Below are positions 15,076-23,184 of a stretch of 64,000 bases of DNA, piece by piece. A program made the position numbers and the translations under genes. Each line of letters opens with the position of its first letter. Position 1 is the stretch's first letter. The stretch is from CAZEKB01 sp964512225 (GTDB taxonomy: Bacteria > Myxococcota_A > UBA796 > UBA9615), in contig CAZEKB010000002.1 of NCBI GenBank assembly GCA_964512225.1, positions 86,837 through 150,836 on the forward strand. The letters run 5' to 3'. The notes beneath the pieces were generated by a model, which saw only the letters and a list, made by a program, of their open reading frames with translations, had not been told where the DNA came from and did no database searches.

Positions 15076-18000
15076 ATGAACCTGCCCCGAACGCAGCCCG
15101 ACTCCACCGAGACCGCCCTCGTATACAAGGACGGCATGTGCGGGATCTGCCCCGCCGGCTGCTTCGTCCGGGCGGGGCTGCGCGACGGGCGGCTCGAGAC
15201 GGTGGAGGCCCGACCGGACCACCCCCTGGGCATGGTCTGCCGGATCGGGACGCACTCGGCCGCCGTCGTGCACGATCCCGACCGGCTGCAGACCCCGCTG
15301 CGTCGCGTGGGGCCCAAGGGGACCTGGGACTTCGAGCCGATCTCCTGGGACGAGGCGATGACCGAGATCGCCGCGCGGCTGCAGGCCCTCAAGGCGGGGC
15401 ACGGCCCCGAGTCGACGGCCATCTACACCGGGCGGGGCTCGTTCGACATGTCGCTGTGCGACATCTTTCAGCCCGCCGAGGCGGCGGTGAGCTCGGCGTC
15501 GAGCGTCCTGTTCCCGTTCGGGTCGCCGAACACGCTCGGCGTGGGGGCGCTCTGTTACGTGTCCTTCGCGATGATCGCGCCCGACACCACGCTGGGCGAG
15601 ATGCTCATCACGATGGACACGGACATCGAGCAGGCCGAGCTCGTCGTCCTGTGGGGGGCGAACCCCGCGACCGACTCCCCGCCGCTCGCCCATCGCCGGA
15701 TCCTGGCGGCGCGCAAGCGGGGCGCCGAGGTGGTCTCCATCGACCCCCGACGCAACGCCACCGCGCGGCAGACGAGCGCGCAGTGGGTCCCCGTGAGGCC
15801 GGGCACGGACGGGGCGCTGGCGCTGTCCATGATCGAGGTCCTGATCCAGGAGGAGCTGTACGACGAGGCGTTCGTCGAGGAGTGGACCGTCGGCTTCGAG
15901 CAGCTCATCCAGCTGACCCAACACTACCGACCGGAGGTCGCCGAGGGGATCACGGGCGTGCCCGCGGAGACGATCCGGGACCTCGCTCGTCGCATCGCGA
16001 CCGCCCGGGGCGCCGCCCCGGTGATGTACTCCGGGCTCGAGTACAGCGACTCGGGCGTGCAGGCGATCCGGGCCGTCCTCACGCTGTGGGCGCTCGCCGG
16101 GCAGCTCGACGTGCCGGGCGGGCTGCTGGTGCGGATGCGCGAGAACGAGTTCCCGCAGAACCGCCGCGGCCTCCAGTCGAACCCCGCGCCCCGCAAGGCG
16201 CTCGGGCGCGACCGCTTCCCCGTCTACAGCTCGTACCGGGCCGAGTCCCACGCCATCGCGCTGCCCGAGTCGGTCCTGAACGGCGAGCCGTACCGCATCC
16301 GCGGGCTCATCGTGCAGGGCGGGTCGCTGATCACGTCGTGGCCGGACCCGGACCTGTGGAAGCGCACGCTGAGCGGGCTCGAGTTCCTGGTCACGATCGA
16401 CCGCTACCACACGGCCGATTCGGCGTACGCGGACATCGTCCTGCCCGCGACGACCGGGTACGAGATCACGTCGTACATGCGCGTGGGGCCGATGTTCGCC
16501 ATCCGCGAGCGCCTGGTCGAGCCGGTCGGAGAGGCCCGCAACGACTACCTGATCTTCGCCGACCTGGCGGAGCGCCTCGGGTACGGGCACCTCTACCCGA
16601 AGACCGAGGAGGACGTCCTCCGCCACGCCCTCGACGGCAGCGGCGTCACGCTCGAGCAGGTGCGCGCCGCGGGCGGGGAGGTGCGGCTGCCGTCGGCGAT
16701 GCTCCAGTACCGCAAGTGGGAAAAGGGGCTGCTGCGCGACGACGGCGAGCCCGGGTTCCGCACGCCGAGCGGCAAGCTGGAGATCGCGTCGTCGATCCTG
16801 GCCGAGCACGGCTACGACCCGCTGCCCGTCTACACCGAGCCGGGCGAGGGGCCGCTCGCCCGCCCCGACCTGGCGAAGCGCTTCCCCCTGGTCTTCAACT
16901 CCGGGACCCGCACGCTGTGGGACTTCCGCTCCCAGCACCACGGGGTGGTCGGCCTCAGGGAGCGGGCGGCCGAGCCCGACGTCGTCCTGAACACCCAGGA
17001 CGCGGCGGAGCGCGGGATCGGCGACGGCGACGCGGTGATCGTCGAGACGCCGCGGGGGAGGGTCCCCTACCGAGCCCGGGTGACGAACGACATCGTGCGC
17101 GGCGCGGTGGACGCGCAGATGGGCGGCGGCGGTCCGCTGGGCTCCCCCGCCTGGCAGGCCTGCAACGTGAACGAGCTGACCGACCCCGAGCGCTACGACG
17201 TGACCAGCGGCTTCCCCGTCTACAAGACCCTGCTGTGCGAGGTGCGTCGCGTGGACGGCGGCGGGCCCCGGGCCTCGACCGCGGACGAAGAGGAGGACGT
17301 GGTCGAGCAGGACGTCGCGCCGGACCGGCGCGTGTACCTCGATCACAACGCGACCACCCCGATGGACCCCGAGGTCGTCGCCGCGATGCGGCCCTGGCAG
17401 GAGGCCGAGTGGGGCAACCCGTCGAGCATCCACTCCCCGGGGGCCGCGGGCCGCGCGGCGGTGGAGGCAGCGCGACGGCGGGTGGCGCGAGCGCTCGGCT
17501 GTACCGCGCGCCGGATCGTCTTCACCGGCGGCGGCTCCGAGGCGGACAACCTCGCCATCAAGGGCGTGATGCTCGCGGGCGGACGCCGGACCGGGCACGT
17601 CGTCACCAGCGCGATCGAGCACCCCGCGGTCCTGAACAGCTGCCGGGCGTTGGTGGGGCTGGGGTTCGAGCTCACCGTGCTGCCCGTCGACTCCACCGGC
17701 AGCGTCCGGCCCGAGTCCCTGACGGACGCGCTGCGCGACGACACCGTCCTCGTGAGCGTGATGACCGCCAACAACGAGACCGGCACGATCCAGCCGATCG
17801 CCGAGCTGGCCGCGATCGCCCGCTCCCGCGGCGCGCTCTTCCACACCGACGCGGTCCAGGCGATGGGCAAGATCCCGCTGGACGTCGACGCGCTGGGCGT
17901 GGACCTGCTGTCCGTCTCCGCGCACAAGGTGCACGGGCCCAAGGGCGTCGGGGCGCTGTACGTGCGCAAAGGCGTGGAGCTCGCGCCGCTCATCGACGGC

Positions 18001-18489
18001 GGCGGCCACGAACACGGCCTGCGCGCGGGCACCGAGAACGTGGCGGGCGTGGTCGGCTTCGGCAAGGCGACGGAGCTCGCGGTTCGGCGGATGCTGGACG
18101 GCTCTGCCGACCGCACGCGGGCGCAGCGGGACCGGCTCGAAGCGGAGCTGAGGCGCCTCGTTCCGGAGGCGCGACTCAACGGGCGGCGGGACGAGCGCCT
18201 CCCGAATACGCTGAACCTCACCCTGCCGGGGCTGCGCGGCGAGTCCCTGGTCCTGTTCCTCGACCGCCGCGGCGTCTGGTTCAGCAGCGGGTCGGCCTGC
18301 AAGTCCGGCAACCCGAAGCCGTCGGCGGCGCTGCTGGCGATGGGGCTCTCCGAGGAGGACGCCCACTGCGCGGTCCGCCTCTCCCTGGGGGCCGAGACCA
18401 CGGACGAGGACGTCGACTACGCCGTGCAAATGCTCGAGGTCGTCCTGGAGGAGACGCGCAACGCCGTCCGCTTCGTCGGCTGCCGCTGA
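15076..18489 (+). CDS. Fusion: molybdopterin oxidoreductase + cysteine desulfurase (NifS/IscS-like)
   Basis: One uninterrupted frame of 1137 residues. Residues about 15-735 are a DMSO-reductase-family bis-MGD oxidoreductase: an N-terminal [4Fe-4S] motif C22-x2-C25-x3-C29-x25-C55, a likely Mo-ligand Cys160 (FGSPNTLGVGALCYVS), ELVVLWGANPATDSPPLAHR, and a C-terminal MGD-binding domain with SGTRTLWDFRSQH. A short acidic linker leads to a full group-V PLP enzyme from about residue 752: YLDHNATTPMDP, SAIEHPAV, HTDAVQAMGKIPLD, PLP Lys951 in SAHKVHGPKG and catalytic Cys1075 in SSGSACKSG. No Tat signal, so it is cytoplasmic. Cysteine desulfurases (IscS with FdhD) supply the sulfido ligand of some Mo enzymes; a self-sulfurating enzyme is my inference. 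Substrate and electron partner are unknown; no partner subunit is adjacent. Confidence 0.9.
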   Translation: MNLPRTQPDSTETALVYKDGMCGICPAGCFVRAGLRDGRLETVEARPDHPLGMVCRIGTHSAAVVHDPDRLQTPLRRVGPKGTWDFEPISWDEAMTEIAARLQALKAGHGPESTAIYTGRGSFDMSLCDIFQPAEAAVSSASSVLFPFGSPNTLGVGALCYVSFAMIAPDTTLGEMLITMDTDIEQAELVVLWGANPATDSPPLAHRRILAARKRGAEVVSIDPRRNATARQTSAQWVPVRPGTDGALALSMIEVLIQEELYDEAFVEEWTVGFEQLIQLTQHYRPEVAEGITGVPAETIRDLARRIATARGAAPVMYSGLEYSDSGVQAIRAVLTLWALAGQLDVPGGLLVRMRENEFPQNRRGLQSNPAPRKALGRDRFPVYSSYRAESHAIALPESVLNGEPYRIRGLIVQGGSLITSWPDPDLWKRTLSGLEFLVTIDRYHTADSAYADIVLPATTGYEITSYMRVGPMFAIRERLVEPVGEARNDYLIFADLAERLGYGHLYPKTEEDVLRHALDGSGVTLEQVRAAGGEVRLPSAMLQYRKWEKGLLRDDGEPGFRTPSGKLEIASSILAEHGYDPLPVYTEPGEGPLARPDLAKRFPLVFNSGTRTLWDFRSQHHGVVGLRERAAEPDVVLNTQDAAERGIGDGDAVIVETPRGRVPYRARVTNDIVRGAVDAQMGGGGPLGSPAWQACNVNELTDPERYDVTSGFPVYKTLLCEVRRVDGGGPRASTADEEEDVVEQDVAPDRRVYLDHNATTPMDPEVVAAMRPWQEAEWGNPSSIHSPGAAGRAAVEAARRRVARALGCTARRIVFTGGGSEADNLAIKGVMLAGGRRTGHVVTSAIEHPAVLNSCRALVGLGFELTVLPVDSTGSVRPESLTDALRDDTVLVSVMTANNETGTIQPIAELAAIARSRGALFHTDAVQAMGKIPLDVDALGVDLLSVSAHKVHGPKGVGALYVRKGVELAPLIDGGGHEHGLRAGTENVAGVVGFGKATELAVRRMLDGSADRTRAQRDRLEAELRRLVPEARLNGRRDERLPNTLNLTLPGLRGESLVLFLDRRGVWFSSGSACKSGNPKPSAALLAMGLSEEDAHCAVRLSLGAETTDEDVDYAVQMLEVVLEETRNAVRFVGCR

Positions 18490-18565
18490 GCGGGGACGGC
18501 GCCCGCAGCTCGGGAGCATGACCAGGTCCCCTCGGGGAGGGGTCCCCATTTGCTACAAGCGGCCG

Positions 18566-19669
18566 ATGCTGGACTTGGTCCCGTACACGATCCCGGTCCT
18601 GCTCCTCTGCGTATTCATCGAGTACCTCGTGGGCCGCCTCCGAGGACACTCGCCGTACCGCCTCAACGACTCGGTCACCGACGTCGCGTGCGGGCTCCTG
18701 AACCTCGTGGTCGCGGTGTTCACGGCCTTCGCGATCCTGCTGCCGTACGCGGCCGTGTACGAGGTCTTCCACCTGGTGGACCTGCGGGTCGGATCGCCGT
18801 GGGCGTGGCTGCTGTGCCTCGTCGGCGCCGACCTGGCCTACTACTGGTATCACCGGCTCTCTCACGAGCACAACTTCCTGTGGGTGGCCCACGTGGTCCA
18901 CCACCAGTCCCACGAGTACAACCTCTCCGTGGGTCTCCGCCAGGGTGCGTTCGAGCCGCTCGTGACCTGGCCCTTCTATCTCTGCCTCGCCCTCGTCGGG
19001 TTCCCGCCGCTGATGTTCGCGACGGCCCACGGCGTGTTGATGCTGTACCAGTTCTTCATCCACACCCGGGAGATCGACCGGCTGGGGCCGCTCGAGCTGG
19101 TCATGAACACGCCGTCGCACCACCGCGTGCACCACGGCTGCGACCCGAAGTACCGCGACCGGAACTTCGGCGCCGTGTTCATCCTCTGGGATCGGCTCTT
19201 CGGGACCTGGCAGGCCGAAGAAGAGGAGCCGACGTACGGCCTGGTCGACCCGACGACGAGCTGGAACCCCGTGTGGGTGAACGTGGAGCACATCGCCCGG
19301 ATGCGCCGGCACGCGCGCGGGCTCGACGGGCTCGGCGCTCGGCTGAAGGCGTGGTGGGGGCCGCCCAGCGCGCTGACGGCCGGGATCTCCGCCGTGGCCG
19401 GACGCTCGAAGTACGACGCGGGGGGCGAGAGCGGCGCGGGTCTGAAGCTGTACGTCTTCGCCCAGTTCCTCGTCGTCACGGGCGCCACGCTGTTCCTCCT
19501 GTTCGAGCAGGACCACCTCCCCGCGCTCGCCAAGCCCGCGCTGGCCGCGTTCGTGGTCGTCTCGACCGTGAGCCTCGGCTGGCTCCTGGAGGGCGATCGC
19601 CGGGCCCGGACGCTCGAGGTGGCCCGGATGCTCGCCGTCCCCGCGCTCGTGTGGACGGTCCTCATGTGA
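18566..19669 (+). CDS. Sterol desaturase / fatty acid hydroxylase superfamily membrane protein
   Basis: A 367-residue integral membrane di-iron enzyme. The eight-His motif set is visible: HRLSHEHNFLWVAHVVHHQSH and, after two TM segments, HHRVHH with a further HTREID His. N-terminal TMs lie near residues 5-20 and 45-70; three more hydrophobic helices at the C-terminus (about 290-367) extend beyond the usual catalytic core, as in alkylglycerol-monooxygenase-like members. It should hydroxylate or desaturate a lipid tail or sterol using O2. The ATG at 18566 was chosen over an upstream frame start because TM1 begins directly after it. It is convergent with the GMC gene (19-nt gap, no clear terminator). 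Confidence 0.88.
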   Translation: MLDLVPYTIPVLLLCVFIEYLVGRLRGHSPYRLNDSVTDVACGLLNLVVAVFTAFAILLPYAAVYEVFHLVDLRVGSPWAWLLCLVGADLAYYWYHRLSHEHNFLWVAHVVHHQSHEYNLSVGLRQGAFEPLVTWPFYLCLALVGFPPLMFATAHGVLMLYQFFIHTREIDRLGPLELVMNTPSHHRVHHGCDPKYRDRNFGAVFILWDRLFGTWQAEEEEPTYGLVDPTTSWNPVWVNVEHIARMRRHARGLDGLGARLKAWWGPPSALTAGISAVAGRSKYDAGGESGAGLKLYVFAQFLVVTGATLFLLFEQDHLPALAKPALAAFVVVSTVSLGWLLEGDRRARTLEVARMLAVPALVWTVLM

Positions 19670-19688
19670 CCGCCGCGGAGGCCGGCGT

Positions 19689-21149
19689 TCAGGCCCCCAG
19701 CAGGTCCGCGAGCAGGTGCGCCATGGACTGCACCGGGACCATCGTGTGGGTCGACGACGTGGTGGGAAAGACCGAGGCGTCGCAGGTGTAGACCCCGTCC
19801 ATGCCGCGCACGCCGAAGTCCAGATCGACGACCGACGTGGCCTCGTCGGGCCCCATCCGGCAGGTGCCCTGGGGGTGCGCCGAGATCAGGGGCATGTCGC
19901 ACGGGCGCGGGCGGTAGGAGTCGAACCAGGCGAGGTCGTCCGGCGACCGGAACCGGGGCGCGTCGACGGCGAGGCTGAGGACCTCCTCCGCGCCCGAGGC
20001 GAGCCAGCACTCGGCGGCCGTCTTCATCGCCGCGACGAGCCGGTCCCGCACGTCGTCCCCGATCGTGTAGTGGATCTTCGGGCGACGACCGTCCCCCCAC
20101 ACGACGCGGCCCGAGGGGCGGTCGGGGACGAGGCACAGCGCCGCGACCATGCGCGTGTACATCGTCACCATCGAGCGGAGCTCGCTGAAGGTCACCGGCA
20201 TGAGCGACGCCGTCATGGAGGGGCCGGTGGAGATGGCCTCGACCGCGTAGCCGCCCAGGCCGTCCTCGGGGGTGCAGGACAGGGTGCTCGTGAGGGCCCA
20301 GCTCTGGGGGATCCCCCGATGGAAGCGCACCTCGTCGGCGAAGAAGCCGGCGATGGGCACCTGCGGCTGGAGCGTCAGGTTGCGACCGAGGGCGCGGTGC
20401 TTCAGCCCGCTGCGCACGAGCACGCCCGGGGTGTGGACGGCGCCCGCGCATACGAACACGCGCTCGGCGGTGACCGTCGGCCCGCCGTCCACAAGCACGT
20501 CGAGGCGTCCGTCGGTCCGCCGCATCACGCCGTGGACGCGGGACGACCCGCGGATCCTCGCCCCGGCGGCCCGCGCGACGGGCAGGTGCGCCACCAGCGC
20601 GCCGCGCTTGGCGTCGTAGGCGCAGCCGATCAGGCAGTAGCCGGAGCCGGGGCAGTCCACGCGGTTGTGCAGGAACGGCTCTCCGCCCAGGCCGAGCTTC
20701 TTCGCGCCGTCGCGCAGCAGGGCGTTGTTGCGGTTGATCTGGGCGTCCGGGATCCGCGAGGCGCCCATCTCGCGCAGCGCCCGCTCCGCCGCGGCGTCGA
20801 CGTCCCCGTTGGAGATCCCGCCCCAATCCGACCAGCCGAAGTGCCCGCGCCAGTGCTCGAGGACCTCGGGCTCGATGGGGCAGCAGTCGCCCATGTTGAT
20901 GGTGGTGGACCCCCCGAGGCAGCGGCCCTGGAGCACGGACACCGCCCCGTCCGCCGTCGTCTGGTCGCCGCCGTCCCGGAACAGGAGGGGGAACATCTCG
21001 CCCTCGACCTGGGTGAACGAGCTCTTGTCGACCTCCGGGCCCTCCTCCAGGACCACCACGTCCCGCCCGGCCCGGGCGAGCCGCATGGCGAGGACGCCGC
21101 CCGCGGCGCCGGAGCCGACGATGCAGTCCTGGGTCGTCTCGCCCTTCAC
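19689..21149 (-). CDS. GMC-family FAD oxidoreductase
   Basis: A 486-residue flavoprotein of the glucose-methanol-choline family. It shows the N-terminal Rossmann motif IVGSGAAGGVLAMRLARAG, VVVLEEG, the GMC signature region GRCLGGSTTINMG, a Cys-rich segment GSGYCLIGCAYDAKRG typical of long-chain alcohol oxidase-type GMC proteins, and the C-terminal SAHPQGTCRMG with active-site His, then VYTCDASVFPTTSSTHTM. It should oxidise an alcohol, possibly a fatty alcohol or sterol. There is no signal of its own; the GTG start overlaps the stop of the Tat-targeted small subunit (GTGA), so the two may be co-exported as a complex. Its neighbours point to lipid oxidation, but the substrate is not shown. Confidence 0.9.
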   Translation of the reverse strand: MKGETTQDCIVGSGAAGGVLAMRLARAGRDVVVLEEGPEVDKSSFTQVEGEMFPLLFRDGGDQTTADGAVSVLQGRCLGGSTTINMGDCCPIEPEVLEHWRGHFGWSDWGGISNGDVDAAAERALREMGASRIPDAQINRNNALLRDGAKKLGLGGEPFLHNRVDCPGSGYCLIGCAYDAKRGALVAHLPVARAAGARIRGSSRVHGVMRRTDGRLDVLVDGGPTVTAERVFVCAGAVHTPGVLVRSGLKHRALGRNLTLQPQVPIAGFFADEVRFHRGIPQSWALTSTLSCTPEDGLGGYAVEAISTGPSMTASLMPVTFSELRSMVTMYTRMVAALCLVPDRPSGRVVWGDGRRPKIHYTIGDDVRDRLVAAMKTAAECWLASGAEEVLSLAVDAPRFRSPDDLAWFDSYRPRPCDMPLISAHPQGTCRMGPDEATSVVDLDFGVRGMDGVYTCDASVFPTTSSTHTMVPVQSMAHLLADLLGA

Positions 21150-21661
21150 GGCGACGTCCCCGCGGGCTCGCGACCGACCCACGGGCCCTCGTAGCCCATG
21201 GCGTCCCAGGTGTCGGGGCGACAGAAGTGGGTGAACCGCGCGCCCTTGCGCAGCGCCGCCGCGATCTGGCGTCGCACGACCCACCCCGAGCGCTCCCAGG
21301 AACGCAGGACCGCGAACTGCGCGTCGGGAGCGAGCCGAGAGAAGCGCGTGGGCCGGGCGGGTCCCCCGGGCAGCATCTCGAGCACCGTGAGCGCGAGGGC
21401 CATGTCCGGGGCCTGGTCCCGTCCCGCGTCCGCGAGGTAGCCGTCGATCCCGAGGGCCGCGGCCCGCCCCGCGGCCGGATCCTCGAGGAAGGCCGCGCAC
21501 GCGGCCGCCAGCGTCGCGAACTGGGGAGCCGTGAGGGCCCGCGGGCCCTCGCCCCCGTCCTCGTCTACGGCCCGCGGGCGACGCCCCCAGACCTGCCAGC
21601 CCACGACCGCGACGGCCGAGAAGGCGGCTCCGAACTTCAGGAAGTCGCGACGGCTACGCAC
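21146..21661 (-). CDS. Gluconate 2-dehydrogenase subunit 3-like Tat protein
   Basis: A 171-residue protein with a textbook twin-arginine signal (RSRRDFLKFGAAFSAVAVVG). The body (LTAPQFATLAAACAAFLEDP, GIDGYLADAG, LLTVLEML-like helices, ending FCRPDTWDAMGYEGPW) matches the small subunit found with membrane or periplasmic GMC dehydrogenases. The terminal motif with DAMGYxGP is characteristic. The GTG at 21661 is preceded by GGAGG at 8-nt spacing. It overlaps the GMC gene by four bases. Inferred role: Tat carrier and partner of the flavoprotein, delivering it to the periplasm. Confidence 0.8.
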   Translation of the reverse strand: MRSRRDFLKFGAAFSAVAVVGWQVWGRRPRAVDEDGGEGPRALTAPQFATLAAACAAFLEDPAAGRAAALGIDGYLADAGRDQAPDMALALTVLEMLPGGPARPTRFSRLAPDAQFAVLRSWERSGWVVRRQIAAALRKGARFTHFCRPDTWDAMGYEGPWVGREPAGTSP

Positions 21662-21681
21662 GGACCCATCCTCCCACGAGC

Positions 21682-23184
21682 CTAGGCGGAGCGGACGAGG
21701 CGGAAGCCCGTCACGACCTTCACGACCGTGGGTCGGTAGCCCGCCCGCCAGGTGAGTCGGCACCGCATGGCGTCGCTGGTCCAGGTCCCCCCGCGCGTCG
21801 GCCGCAGGCGAGCGTTCGTGCCGTACTGCCCGTCGCCGCAGAACTCCTGCTGGCCGCCCGCGAGGTCCCGCGCGCCGTAGACGGACACGTCGGTCTTGAA
21901 GGCGGACCCCGCGAGGACGAGCACGCGGGGGCGCTCGCCGCCCTCGGGCGTGTCTCCGGGACCCAGCGTGATGGCGACGCGGCGAGATACCAGCTCGACG
22001 ACCGTCCCGGGCGGGCGACGTCCCGCGATCCGCACGAGTCGCCCGACCACCGCGGGATCGAGTCGCCGCCCGGCGTCCTCGACGAGCAGCTCCAGGGCCC
22101 GCGGGGGGTCGAACGCCGGGCGGTGGGGCCGGGCCGACGTGAGCGCGTCGAAGGTATCGGCCACGGCCACGATGCGGCTGAACGGGTGCAGGGGGCGCCC
22201 GAGGTAGGGGTAGCTGCCCTCGCCTCCGTCGAAGCGGAGGTGGTGCTCGGCCGCCACGATCGCGTGGTGGAGGCTGCCCCCGGTCATACCGCCCTCGGCC
22301 AGCAGCCGGATCATCCCGCGCAGGGGGTGCTCCTGCATCTGCGCGCGCTCTTCGTCCGTGAGGGGGCCGGGTCGGCTCACCAGGTCGGCCGGCTGCGCGG
22401 CCTGGCCGACGTCGTGCAGCAGGGCAGACAGCCCGAGCTCGAGCAGGCTCGCCCGGCCCAGGCCCAGGCTCCGGCCCAGGGCGAGCGACCACACGCAGAC
22501 ACGGAGCGGCCCCGCCGCCTCCGGCAGCCGCTGGTCGCGGATCGCGGTCAGGGCCAGGAACCACCGAGGATGCTCCTCGACGAGCCGAACGAGGGTCAGG
22601 AGCAGCGACCGGCGTCGGCGACGGGCGTACACGTCCATGCGCGACGCCGACCGACGATCGAGGGACGCGAGCCCCTGCTCGAAGGCGCTGAGCGCGACGA
22701 GGCGGTCGTCGGCGTCGGCCTCGGTCTCGGCCTGGTCCCCGGTCAGGAGATCCACGCCCGCCCCGGCCAGGGCGCGGACGCGAGCGGCCGCCGCCTCCGG
22801 TTGGTCGACGGCGGTGCGCAGGGCCTGGACCAGCTCGAGGAGCGTCCGGGGCGTGATGCCGCGGCGGAGGACCATCCCCCGGCTGCTCAGCGCCGCCAGG
22901 CGGCGGCCGAGGGTCACGGACGCCTCCCACACGCGCCGGCCCGCCCGGATCCAGACCCCGTTGGCGAAGGCGTGCCCGGACGCGAATACGAGGGACAGGT
23001 CCCCGGTCTCGTGGAGGGCGGTCACGTCCTTCACCACCTCCCCCATCGCCGCCTGCACGGCCGAGTTCGCGGGGCTGTGGAACGCGAGCTGCCGGGCGAG
23101 GGCGTCCTGGTGTACGAGGAGGTCGCGCACGCCCTGGAGCACGACGCGCCGGCGCTCCCGGTCGGGGAGGGGAGCCCGCGTCAC
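21682..23184 (-). CDS. HD-GYP-like protein with a formylglycine-generating-enzyme-type tail
   Basis: A 500-residue protein. The middle to C-terminal part (about 235-420) is an HD-GYP-type phosphohydrolase domain: SALLHDVGQAAQPADLV, EHPLRGMIRLL, VAAEHHLRFDGGEGSYPYLG, RIVAVADTFDALTSARPHR. The GYP signature is degenerate (GEGSYP), so cyclic-di-GMP hydrolysis is uncertain. From about residue 424 the sequence changes to SVYGARDLAGGQQEFCGDG, then TRGGTWTSDAMRCR and a terminal TGFRLVRSA, the last third of a SUMF1/FGE-sulfatase fold without its first part and without the usual active-site Cys pair. This looks like a chimeric 3' end. The N-terminal 230 residues are helical with no recognised domain. 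The GTG start overlaps the HEAT gene stop (GTGA). Confidence 0.75.
   Translation of the reverse strand: MTRAPLPDRERRRVVLQGVRDLLVHQDALARQLAFHSPANSAVQAAMGEVVKDVTALHETGDLSLVFASGHAFANGVWIRAGRRVWEASVTLGRRLAALSSRGMVLRRGITPRTLLELVQALRTAVDQPEAAAARVRALAGAGVDLLTGDQAETEADADDRLVALSAFEQGLASLDRRSASRMDVYARRRRRSLLLTLVRLVEEHPRWFLALTAIRDQRLPEAAGPLRVCVWSLALGRSLGLGRASLLELGLSALLHDVGQAAQPADLVSRPGPLTDEERAQMQEHPLRGMIRLLAEGGMTGGSLHHAIVAAEHHLRFDGGEGSYPYLGRPLHPFSRIVAVADTFDALTSARPHRPAFDPPRALELLVEDAGRRLDPAVVGRLVRIAGRRPPGTVVELVSRRVAITLGPGDTPEGGERPRVLVLAGSAFKTDVSVYGARDLAGGQQEFCGDGQYGTNARLRPTRGGTWTSDAMRCRLTWRAGYRPTVVKVVTGFRLVRSA

Noticed and set aside
15076..17250. Molybdoenzyme domain as steroid C25 dehydrogenase, given the lipid-oxidation neighbours
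   Set aside because: That group uses an Asp Mo ligand, works in the periplasm with beta and gamma subunits, and needs a Tat signal. This protein has a likely Cys ligand, no signal and no partner genes.
18528..18542. Six-bp hairpin CCCCTC-GGG-GAGGGG after the fusion gene
   Set aside because: Short loop, no T-run and alternative pairings with nearby G/C runs; too weak to call a terminator.
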